From Alphaproteobacteria bacterium (GTDB lineage Bacteria; Pseudomonadota; Alphaproteobacteria; Micavibrionales; CSBR16-224), in the NCBI GenBank assembly GCA_007116755.1, contig SKHU01000174.1, positions 1 to 13,457 of the forward strand: a stretch of DNA of 13,457 nt. The letters are read 5' to 3'. Below are positions 1 to 6,655 of the stretch, in pieces. Every line of letters starts with the position of its first letter. Positions within the stretch are counted from its first letter, which is position 1. Below the pieces are notes generated by a model, which ran no database searches, was not told the DNA's origin, and saw only the letters and a program-made list of their open reading frames with translations. A program made the translations under genes and the position numbers.

Positions 1-821
1 GCCGGACGGAACACCGTTTTGTCCAGCCTGTTGGCACGCACATAGGCCTGCACGGCGGGAAGCTTGAAATTGACCAGTCGCGCCTCCTGATCAACAGGCG
101 GATCATACCAGCGGATATTCAAACCGCCCGGCGGCAGTTCAAAATCATCCGGTGTTTTAAATTCCATTGCGAACGGGTCGGTCACAACTGTTGCCGAACT
201 GTCAGCCATGTCGGAGATGATTTTCATCGCTGCCCAGCAGCCGGAATAGCGTGACATGGCAATCGCATGCAGCCCGAGATCAAGCGCATCGCCGATCCCT
301 GCCGGATTGATCGCCGGAATCATCGCATGAATGAACGCCTGTTCGGACTGGTGCGGAAATGTCGAAGACTTGCAGGCGTGATCGTCGCCGGCCAGTGCCA
401 GAACGCCGCCATGCGGCGCGGTTCCGGCCGCATTGGCATGTTTGAGAACGTCCATAGAGCGATCAACGCCCGGCCCCTTGCCGTACCAGATACCGACCAC
501 ACCGTCGAATTTTTTCTGTTTGTTCAGATGCAGTTGCTGGCTGCCCCAGACGGCGGTTGCGCCAAGATCTTCATTCACACCGGGGTGAAAGACGATATCG
601 TTCTTTTCCCAGAATTTTTTGGCCTGCTGAAAAGCGATATCAAGCCCGCCCAGCGGCGAGCCGCGATAGCCGGAAATAAACGAGCCCGTATTCAGGCTGC
701 GCTGCGCATCCAGCTGCTTCTGAATCATCGGCAGACGCACCAAAGCCTGCAGCCCGTTCAGATAAATCTGACCGGATTTCTCGGTATATTTGTCCTCCAG
801 AGTGACAGATTTGCGCAGCAT
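1..821 (-). CDS. Indolepyruvate ferredoxin oxidoreductase, fused type (partial, N-terminal 273 residues)
   Basis: This family oxidatively decarboxylates aryl-2-oxoacids such as indolepyruvate to the acyl-CoA, using thiamine diphosphate and ferredoxin or a similar acceptor, in the cytoplasm. Only the N-terminus lies in the window; the reading frame is open to the left edge. The translation begins MLRKSVTLEDKYTEKSG and contains the family blocks SGYRGSPLGGLD (about residues 50-61), a GVNEDLGATAVWGSQQ segment, GKGPGVDRS and GDDHACKSSTFPHQSE. These are typical of the long single-chain proteins of proteobacteria (over 1,100 residues), in which the alpha- and gamma-type parts are fused. The start at 821 is chosen because an AAAGGA-like site lies just upstream; an in-frame ATG at 860 would add 13 residues but has no clear ribosome site. 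The gene is divergent from the exported-protein gene at 981. Family assignment is strong; the exact oxoacid substrate is inferred. Confidence 0.9.
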   Translation of the reverse strand, partial: MLRKSVTLEDKYTEKSGQIYLNGLQALVRLPMIQKQLDAQRSLNTGSFISGYRGSPLGGLDIAFQQAKKFWEKNDIVFHPGVNEDLGATAVWGSQQLHLNKQKKFDGVVGIWYGKGPGVDRSMDVLKHANAAGTAPHGGVLALAGDDHACKSSTFPHQSEQAFIHAMIPAINPAGIGDALDLGLHAIAMSRYSGCWAAMKIISDMADSSATVVTDPFAMEFKTPDDFELPPGGLNIRWYDPPVDQEARLVNFKLPAVQAYVRANRLDKTVFRP

Positions 822-860
822 TCCGTTCCTTTCCCGTTCAAACTGCCCCTGATATAGCAT

Positions 861-980
861 AAAACACCGAAAAGCACAAAAAGATAAAATTCTCTCCCCG
901 TAGAGTGTTTTTTTCAATAACTATACTTTTTTTTAACCCACTCAATATTATAATAGAAGAGAGGATGAGGAGGATAAAAA
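861..980. promoter_or_regulatory. Divergent intergenic region with plus-strand promoter -10 and strong RBS
   Basis: This AT-rich gap separates the oxidoreductase (minus) from the exported-protein gene (plus). A perfect TATAAT lies at 949-954. The surrounding 12 bases, ATTATAATAGAA (947-958), recur exactly at the putative gltA -10 (11196-11207), which supports a -10 role. No good -35 is visible at 17 bases upstream. A strong Shine-Dalgarno, GAGGAGG, lies about seven bases before the ATG at 981. No convincing minus-strand promoter for the oxidoreductase was found. Confidence 0.5.
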
Positions 981-1673
981 ATGCCCCACAGGCTTATCTG
1001 CGGCATTTTTGCGGTAGTTGTTTTTATTTTTTGCCTATTGCCACAGGCACATGCGACACGTTTTCTTGATACGTTGCGCCCCACACCGCAAACCGATGCG
1101 CTGTACATCACGATGCTGTTCCACAAAATGGCCGGTTATCAGCCGGATTTTGATCTCTGGGTTAAAAGCTCAGAAGAGTATCAAAGAACACCAAACCCAC
1201 AAAAAACCGCCTATATGAATGAGCGCCTTGATGTATTTTATGATTACTATACGCGCGTATCACCTGAAGATCCCATTGTCGTGCATATTGATATGCGCCT
1301 GGAACCTTATAATGCCGAAGCAGGAGGTTTTCCGATCAGCGGCATGAACCATGAGGTCTTTTTCCGATATACGCATCAAGGAGGGCATTTCGCCGTTATC
1401 CCGACCAATATTGAAGAATACAAGGTGTATAGAATGTCCCTGAGTGAAATGCAACGCCGTGCTCCGGGCTTTAACACCGAAAGAGGTGGTACAGTCACAC
1501 TTCATTTTCACATGACACCGCACTCCATTAACACGCAGAGTCCTGCTATGCTAAGCAACATACCGCACTGGATGCTTGCCGCAGAAATTTATGAAGTTCA
1601 GTTATGGTCACAGGGATCACGCCGCCCATTATGGGTCTGGAACAAAGCAGAAAGCAGGTATCACGAAGAATAA
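981..1673 (+). CDS. Exported protein of unknown function
   Basis: I do not recognise this 230-residue protein. It starts with a classical signal peptide: MPHR, a hydrophobic stretch at about residues 5-20, and a signal peptidase I site at AHA/T after residue 25. The mature part of about 205 residues has no cysteine and no second membrane segment. It is rich in aromatic residues and histidine (for example NHEVFFRYTHQGGHF and LHFHMTPHS) and ends in SRYHEE. This looks like a soluble periplasmic or secreted beta-containing domain. The start is well supported by a GAGGAGG site seven bases upstream and a TATAAT about 27 bases before the ATG. It stands alone on the plus strand between the oxidoreductase and the convergent flagellar operon, so context gives no function. 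Coding status is well supported; function is unknown. Confidence 0.75.
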   Translation: MPHRLICGIFAVVVFIFCLLPQAHATRFLDTLRPTPQTDALYITMLFHKMAGYQPDFDLWVKSSEEYQRTPNPQKTAYMNERLDVFYDYYTRVSPEDPIVVHIDMRLEPYNAEAGGFPISGMNHEVFFRYTHQGGHFAVIPTNIEEYKVYRMSLSEMQRRAPGFNTERGGTVTLHFHMTPHSINTQSPAMLSNIPHWMLAAEIYEVQLWSQGSRRPLWVWNKAESRYHEE

Positions 1674-1705
1674 CGGCCTGCTTTTATTCTTCCCCGGTTT
1701 TTTTT
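1665..1705 (+). terminator. Inverted repeat at convergent gene ends with T-tract
   Basis: GAAGAATAA (1665-1673) pairs perfectly with TTATTCTTC (1684-1692) around a 10-base loop, and a run of eight T follows at 1698-1705. Each arm consists of the last two Glu codons plus the stop codon of one gene: the exported protein on the plus strand and fliH on the minus strand. The hairpin and T-tract suit termination of the plus-strand gene. Read on the minus strand there is no T-run, so termination of the flagellar operon here is less certain. The stem is AT-rich and therefore weak. Confidence 0.45.
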
Positions 1706-2352
1706 GCATTGCTGCTGCTTTTACCGTTTTCCGATTGCATCAATTGTTTCAACAGTGCGGCTTCGACAGCCTTATAAAGATATTCCGGATTTTTTTCCGC
1801 GCCGCCGTCAGCCCATTCAACCCTGCAGCCGGAAATCGCCATCCCGGAAGACGCCATAATTACGACCTGCCCCTGAAATCCGGCATTTGCGGCAATCGTA
1901 TCAATACGTTCCTTCAGCACATTCAGCAAATCTTCATGTATCGTAACGACGATCTGCGGCGTATCCTTGCGCTGCCGCATAATCTCCATCATCATGTGTT
2001 CGATTTCCGAAAACCTCTCCTGCCGCATGAAATCCGGAAAGAATTTTTCAATAATTTTCAGGGTCAGACGTATGACAGCATTATTTTTTTCCTCTTCGCG
2101 CACCGCCTCGTTTTCAGAAAGGGTCTGCAACTGCCCTGAGATATCCTGCAGCAAGCCGATTAGCATTTCCTCTTGCGCCTGTCGCGCCTCCTCAAGCCCC
2201 GCAGACTTACCAAGAGCAAAACTGTCCTGCTTGATTTTTTCGACATCCTCCTCCGTAAAGACGGGAGGCGGCGGCTTCTCACGGTCTTCCTGCGGCAGAT
2301 CGAACGAGTGGCGGTCAAACATGAATTTCTTGATATGATCGCTTTCCGACAT
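1684..2352 (-). CDS. fliH: FliH-type flagellar export ATPase regulator
   Basis: FliH binds the export ATPase FliI and links it to the flagellar type III export gate at the cytoplasmic base of the motor. This 222-residue protein has the usual layout: a variable, charged N-terminus (SESDHIKKFMFDRHSF), a Pro run (KPPPPVFTEED), a long acidic/Gln-rich helical or coiled-coil stretch (about 35-105), and a C-terminal V-ATPase-E-like part (about 110-205) with VVTIHEDLLNVLKERI and SGCRVEWADGGAEKNPE. The motif GCRVEWADG corresponds to the conserved C-terminal block of FliH, where Gly-x-x-hydrophobic-x-(T/W)-x-x-G is common. Its start is 11 bases after the fliG stop, with GGCGGAAGA just upstream, so translation is probably coupled. 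FliH sequences are poorly conserved; the call rests on the C-terminal block plus position after fliF and fliG. It ends tail to tail with the gene at 981. Confidence 0.8.
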   Translation of the reverse strand: MSESDHIKKFMFDRHSFDLPQEDREKPPPPVFTEEDVEKIKQDSFALGKSAGLEEARQAQEEMLIGLLQDISGQLQTLSENEAVREEEKNNAVIRLTLKIIEKFFPDFMRQERFSEIEHMMMEIMRQRKDTPQIVVTIHEDLLNVLKERIDTIAANAGFQGQVVIMASSGMAISGCRVEWADGGAEKNPEYLYKAVEAALLKQLMQSENGKSSSNAKKTGEE

Positions 2353-2363
2353 TCTTCCGCCCG

Positions 2364-3380
2364 TCAGTAAATAAGTTCATCTTCGGCTTCGCCGCTGGAA
2401 ATCGTGATTTCCCCGCGTTCCGAAAGATCTTTGGCCGTAGCCACAAGTGACGTTTGCGCTTCCTCGACATCCCGCAAACGCACAGGCCCCATTGCGGCAA
2501 TATCTTCTTTGAGCATTTTTGCGGCGCGTTCGGACATATTGGAGAAAAACAAATCCTGCATTTCCGGTGTTGCCCCCTTCAGGGCTATAGGCAGTTTTTC
2601 CTTATCCGCAGAACGAATCAAGGTTTGAATTCCGCTGGGATCCAAATTCTGCAAGTCTTCGAAGGTGAACATCAATTTCCGGATTTTTTCCGCCGATTCC
2701 TTGCTGCGCTCTTCCAGCGCTTCCATAAATTTGGATTCGGTCGAACGCTCAAAATGGTTAAAGATATCCGCCATCAATTCATGCGCATCGCGACGATCGG
2801 TGCGCGCCAGACTTGACATGAATTCCGTACGCAGGATTTTCTCGACATCTTCCAGAATATCTTTCTGTACAGCCTCCATGCGCAGCATGCGCATCATTAC
2901 TTCCATGGTGAACCCTTCCGGCATCAGCCCCAGCACATTTGCAGCATGTTCGGGAGAGATTTTGGTCAAAACGACCGCCACGGTCTGCGGATATTCTTTT
3001 TGCAGAAAATTGGCCAGCATTTCTTCATTAACATTTCCCAGCTTGTCCCACATCGTTCTGCCGGCCGGCCCGCGGATTTCCTCCATAATGGCGGCAACGC
3101 GATCTTTGCCGAGAACTTTTTCAAGCAGCTTTTCCGTTGTTTCTACCGTGCCGACAAGCGTATTGGCAGAGGATATACTTTCAGAAAACTCGGATAACAG
3201 CCTTTCCACGACATTGGAGCTGACTTTTCCAAGCGATGCCATTGTCTGGGAGATTTGCAAAATCTCCTCATCATCCATGAATTCCATGATGCGCGCGGCC
3301 TGTTCTTCTCCCAGCGCCAGGAGAAGAATCGCGGCTTTTTCAGCTCCGCTCAGCGCACGGTAATCTTCCCTGACCTGCAT
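2364..3380 (-). CDS. fliG: Flagellar motor switch protein FliG
   Basis: FliG sits on the cytoplasmic face of the MS-ring, binds FliF and FliM, and carries the charged residues that interact with the stator to generate torque. The protein has 338 residues, a normal length. The N-terminal FliF-binding domain (SGAEKAAILLLALGEE), middle domain (QKEYPQTVAVVL, then HAANVLGLMPEGF) and C-terminal motor domain (MFTFEDLQNLDP onward) are all present. The motor charges known from E. coli can be matched by eye: Lys268 (IALKGA), Arg285 (NMSERAAK), Glu292/Asp293 (LKEDI) and Arg301 (GPVRL). The usual middle-domain EHPQ motif reads EYPQ (119-122). The closest Shine-Dalgarno-like sequence, GGAGG, lies an unusually long 15 or so bases before the ATG, yet no better start exists in frame. 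It is the second gene of the fliF-fliG-fliH operon. Confidence 0.97.
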   Translation of the reverse strand: MQVREDYRALSGAEKAAILLLALGEEQAARIMEFMDDEEILQISQTMASLGKVSSNVVERLLSEFSESISSANTLVGTVETTEKLLEKVLGKDRVAAIMEEIRGPAGRTMWDKLGNVNEEMLANFLQKEYPQTVAVVLTKISPEHAANVLGLMPEGFTMEVMMRMLRMEAVQKDILEDVEKILRTEFMSSLARTDRRDAHELMADIFNHFERSTESKFMEALEERSKESAEKIRKLMFTFEDLQNLDPSGIQTLIRSADKEKLPIALKGATPEMQDLFFSNMSERAAKMLKEDIAAMGPVRLRDVEEAQTSLVATAKDLSERGEITISSGEAEDELIY

Positions 3381-3415
3381 AATCCGGCTTTCAGACCTCC
3401 TTCATAGCTGGATGC

Positions 3416-5089
3416 CTACCCTTCCTGAGACATCCAGTTGCGGATAACCGATACCGTCTCCGAAGGATGCGTTTCAACAATATCGCTGACTTTGCGCATT
3501 GAAGAAGCATTCACCCTTCCCTCGACATTCGCCATATCCAGAACACCGCTTTCCGCAGATTCATCGCCCGCATATCCCGCCTGCGCAGCCGCATCACCGG
3601 ATAAAGACGGCATCGTCCGCCCCTCGGACCCCACCGCTGCGGTTTTTCTTTCCGCGCTGCTCTGGGCAGCTGCAGCAATATGATTCACAAGCGGACGCAG
3701 TACGACAAACACCACAAGCAGCGCAACAAGGCTCAGCATCATGATTTCGGCAAGCCGCAACAATTCCTGTTTTTCAAATATACCAAAAATCAGAGCCTCA
3801 GTCTCTACTTCATCGAAATCAATTTGATAGGCGAACGGCATATTGATGATTTCCACAACATCCCCGCGCGTTTCATCAAAACCGACAGCAGAACGCACCA
3901 GGGCCGCAATTTTATCCAGTTCCTCCTGCGTTCGGGGAACATAGCGGCGCTCGACATCCTGACCGCCTTCCTGCGGCACAGCCTCATAATGTCCGTCTAC
4001 AAGCACGGCAACGGAAAGTTTGCGCACTTCTCCGCCCTCCCGCACCACGCTTTCAACCGTACGGCTGATTTCAAAATTGGTAATATCCTCGGTACGGCTG
4101 TGCGTATGACCGCCAACCTGCCCTTCCCCCTGTCCGAAATCCTGCAATCCGGGAAGATTCGTTTCAACCGTAACGGCCTGACGGCCGCCGCCGGTCATAT
4201 CATTTTCCTCTTCGACAATACTTTGCGCAGAACGCACCACCTGCCCGTCGGGATCAAATACTTCCGAGTTGCGCGTCACCATATCGAAATCAATATCCGC
4301 AACAATATTTGCGCTGACCCTGCCGTATCCGACGATCCGGCTGACCAACTCCTCAACAGAGGCCGTCAGGCGCTGTTCGTATTGCAGACGTATATCCTCC
4401 GCCGTGCCGCCGCGTACCCCGCCAAGCCCCGTCCTTGCGTGCATACGTCCGGACAAAAGATTCGCCCGCCCGTCAGTAATTGCAACATTTTCGGCTTTCA
4501 GGCCGGGGACGGCAGCCGCAACCAGATGCTGTACGGCCAAAACCTGTTCCGACTCCATTTGTGCATTGCTGCGCAGTGACAGAACAACACTGGCCGAAGC
4601 CGACTGGCTTTCCCGACTAAACAATTCTCTTTGCGGCAAAACAAGATGGACGCGCGCGGCGCGGACATTATCCAGCGCCCTGATCGTGCGTGCCAACTCG
4701 CCCTCCATCGCCCGCAGCTGGTTGATATTCTGCACAAAGCTTGTTGTTCCGAAACGCTGTTTCTGGTCGAACACCTCATAACCGATCGTGCCTGTGGCCG
4801 GCAGGCCTTCCTGTGCCAGCAGCATTCTGGCACGTCCGACATGCTGGTGCGGCACCATCACCTCGCCGCCGCCCGATTCCAGACGATAGGGAATACGCAC
4901 GATATCCAGCTGCGTGGCAATTTCCGTTGCGTCCGATATCGACAGATCGCCGTAAAGCAGTGTCATACTGGGCGAACCGGAACGCACCGCGATATAGATA
5001 AAAAACACCACCAGCGCCAATAACGTCACCAGCATGGCTCCCAGCCTTGCGGGGCCGAGATTTTTTAAAGTCTCAAGAAATACGTCCAA
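3416..5089 (-). CDS. fliF: Flagellar MS-ring protein FliF
   Basis: FliF forms the MS-ring of the flagellar basal body in the inner membrane, the platform for the rotor and the export apparatus. The protein has 557 residues. A first membrane helix lies at about 15-36, followed by the YscJ/FliF ring-building domain (about 40-210: LLYGDLSISDATEIA, VRAARVHLVLP, VPGLKAENVAITDG). A second periplasmic FliF domain extends to about 430, a second membrane helix lies at about 448-468, and a cytoplasmic tail ends in the FliG-binding segment (about 515-557: RKVSDIVETHPSETVSVI). The start is TTG at 5089, supported by AAGGTGAGG immediately upstream; no ATG is better placed. It is the first gene of the operon, 35 bases before fliG. 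The 190-base leader carries a CtrA-type box, so cell-cycle-linked control as in Caulobacter-type bacteria is inferred. Confidence 0.97.
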   Translation of the reverse strand: MDVFLETLKNLGPARLGAMLVTLLALVVFFIYIAVRSGSPSMTLLYGDLSISDATEIATQLDIVRIPYRLESGGGEVMVPHQHVGRARMLLAQEGLPATGTIGYEVFDQKQRFGTTSFVQNINQLRAMEGELARTIRALDNVRAARVHLVLPQRELFSRESQSASASVVLSLRSNAQMESEQVLAVQHLVAAAVPGLKAENVAITDGRANLLSGRMHARTGLGGVRGGTAEDIRLQYEQRLTASVEELVSRIVGYGRVSANIVADIDFDMVTRNSEVFDPDGQVVRSAQSIVEEENDMTGGGRQAVTVETNLPGLQDFGQGEGQVGGHTHSRTEDITNFEISRTVESVVREGGEVRKLSVAVLVDGHYEAVPQEGGQDVERRYVPRTQEELDKIAALVRSAVGFDETRGDVVEIINMPFAYQIDFDEVETEALIFGIFEKQELLRLAEIMMLSLVALLVVFVVLRPLVNHIAAAAQSSAERKTAAVGSEGRTMPSLSGDAAAQAGYAGDESAESGVLDMANVEGRVNASSMRKVSDIVETHPSETVSVIRNWMSQEG

Positions 5090-5143
5090 GGCCTCACCTT
5101 TTTATTTATTTTGTTTCAGAACTTCAGAGTCTTTAAAGAGTTG

Positions 5144-5210
5144 CGGCAGGAACTGCCGGGAAGATGGCGAACACCATCTCCATACAGAATAGACTGTTTC
5201 TTGGAAACAG
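5144..5210 (-). promoter_or_regulatory. Three short hairpins in the fliF 5' leader
   Basis: Three perfect inverted repeats lie in a row between the CtrA-type box and the fliF start: CTGTTTC/TTG/GAAACAG (5194-5210), GATGG/6 bases/CCATC (5163-5178) and CGGCAG/GAA/CTGCCG (5144-5158). On the fliF transcript they would follow one another in a structured leader about 55 bases upstream of the start codon. None has a T-run in the minus direction, so they do not look like a terminator for the paralogue operon. A role in mRNA stability or translation, or as operators, is conjecture. Confidence 0.35.
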
Positions 5211-5222
5211 GCAAATTTTTCC

Positions 5223-5237
5223 TTAACGATTTGTTAA
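5223..5237 (-). promoter_or_regulatory. CtrA-type binding box upstream of fliF
   Basis: The sequence TTAACGATTTGTTAA is an exact match to the alphaproteobacterial CtrA consensus TTAA-N7-TTAA and is also nearly palindromic (TTAAC/GATTT/GTTAA). It lies about 135-150 bases before the fliF start codon in an intergenic gap. In Caulobacter the early flagellar genes, including fliF, are direct CtrA targets, so both position and spacing fit. The match is seen in the sequence; binding is inferred. A TATTCT at 5186-5191 could be a downstream -10 but is further away than usual. Confidence 0.6.
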
Positions 5238-5278
5238 TTTTTGCCGTGTATAGAATATTGCCTCAAATTACCACGCGT

Positions 5279-6601
5279 TTAAGGCTGCTCAGGGCGCATA
5301 TCCGATCTGGCGAAGGGGGCAAGTGATTCGTTTTTCATACCGAGTTCTGCCGCCATCAAGGCCACACGACGTTCGTTGGTACGTTTGATCCGCACCCACG
5401 CCCGCAATTGCTGCTCTTTTAAATCAGCCATCTGGCGCAACAGTTTTTCAGGGTCTGTCACCGCATCCTGGATATAAAACTCTGACAATATACGCTCTCT
5501 CAGCGCTTCTTCAATTTCCCGGCGGCTTGGGTTTTGCGATGCCATGGCAGGATTCACACTTCCTGCAGGCTCGCGGTTGGTCAAGCTCGGATCTGCTATC
5601 GCATCTGTGGTTCTGGTCAGATAGACACTCATATTTTCAGGCCCGGAAACACCGGCAGACAGCGTCTCGGAGACCAAATAACGCAACAACGACTTACGTG
5701 CCATCATCGGTCTCCGCTGAAATATAAACTGGTTTTCTGCGCGCGTTGTCGCAACCATCTCCCGCGGAATAAGGGGTTGTGACTGCGGAGACACAAAATT
5801 TTCAATCACTCTCTGATGCGCAATCCTCTCCACCTCATCATTGATTAAGTCACGCGTCAGCAATGAGCCACGCGCACGCTCCACAATCAATACATCCCCG
5901 AACGGCAAAGGCCCGTCCGGCAAACCGTCACAGCCCGGACGCCCCGCCCCACAGAAATGGGTCTGCATCTCCTCAAATACAACGCTGAGGACATGCTGTT
6001 CCCCTGCGGCAGAAGGCGTGCCGACCTCTCCACCATGATGCCGAATTCCCTCCAGATTACTCGCATGAGCCAATGCACGCGTCATATGCTCTGTATCTAC
6101 CAAAGTTTCCTTCGCGCTTTCCATCTGACAACTGTAATCCGACGGCCTGTAGCGGCGGTGCGCTTCAAGCTGCCGCACCTGATAAAGCGCATCGAGCTCC
6201 AAAAGATTCGTCGCTTCAATCGCCTCGCCGAAAGTGGTGATCTGATTGAGTTCTGCCGTATGAATCTGCGCCGTCTGATCCTGCAAAGCCGGCAGATAAT
6301 ATGACCAAAACTCTGCGAATTCGTTCCGCAAATTCTGGTCAAACTCCATAAAACGCGTTACCACCTCCCACTGCGCATTCAAAAAATTCAGATTGAAGAA
6401 ACCGGACATTTGGTTAAGGAAGTTCTGCACTCTATTGTAAGCCTCAGTAGCGAGGGTTAGAATTGGGGTCCATGCTGACGCCGAGTTTTCACAGCAAGCA
6501 TGTGCCGGTTTGCTGTGCATTGCGACAGATACGGAAAAGCACAGCAGAAACATCATCCCGAAAAATACCGTTCTTGCCCTGGACAAAATTTTCACCATCA
6601 T
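5279..6601 (-). CDS. Exported Cys-containing protein, fourth member of tandem paralogue family
   Basis: I do not recognise a named family. The start is placed at 6601, where GAGG lies five bases upstream; an in-frame ATG at 6628 lacks a ribosome site. The adjacent ATG at 6598 is equally possible. The 440-residue product has a signal peptide ending AHA/CCE (about residue 35), so two cysteines open the mature protein. It shares ordered blocks with the three genes upstream: FWSYYLPALQDQTAQIHT (about 98-115), RYRPSDYSCQ (about 151-160), GTPSAAGE, HFC followed six residues later by a second Cys, then ENFVSPQSQPLIPRE, and a C-terminal helical region beginning NPSRREIEEALRER with a basic Arg-rich end. 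It is the last gene of the four-gene run, about 54 bases after the previous stop. Export is well supported; function is unknown. Confidence 0.8.
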   Translation of the reverse strand: MMVKILSRARTVFFGMMFLLCFSVSVAMHSKPAHACCENSASAWTPILTLATEAYNRVQNFLNQMSGFFNLNFLNAQWEVVTRFMEFDQNLRNEFAEFWSYYLPALQDQTAQIHTAELNQITTFGEAIEATNLLELDALYQVRQLEAHRRYRPSDYSCQMESAKETLVDTEHMTRALAHASNLEGIRHHGGEVGTPSAAGEQHVLSVVFEEMQTHFCGAGRPGCDGLPDGPLPFGDVLIVERARGSLLTRDLINDEVERIAHQRVIENFVSPQSQPLIPREMVATTRAENQFIFQRRPMMARKSLLRYLVSETLSAGVSGPENMSVYLTRTTDAIADPSLTNREPAGSVNPAMASQNPSRREIEEALRERILSEFYIQDAVTDPEKLLRQMADLKEQQLRAWVRIKRTNERRVALMAAELGMKNESLAPFARSDMRPEQP

Positions 6602-6655
6602 ATTTTCCTCAACATTCACATAGGCCATATTTTAATACACTTGGTATCTTCATGA

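Noticed and set aside
267..857. 196-codon open frame on the plus strand at the left
   Set aside because: Antisense to the indolepyruvate oxidoreductase, whose minus-strand translation has clear family motifs.
2665..3363. 232-codon Ser/Arg-rich open frame on the plus strand inside fliG
   Set aside because: Antisense of fliG; no Shine-Dalgarno and low-complexity composition.
3680..4579. 299-codon open frame on the plus strand inside fliF
   Set aside because: Antisense shadow of fliF; composition (His, Arg, Phe rich) is that of a complementary frame, with no recognisable motif.
5194..5219. CTGTTTC/GAAACAG hairpin followed by ATTTTT as a plus-strand terminator
   Set aside because: No plus-strand gene lies upstream that it could terminate; it is better viewed as part of the fliF leader.
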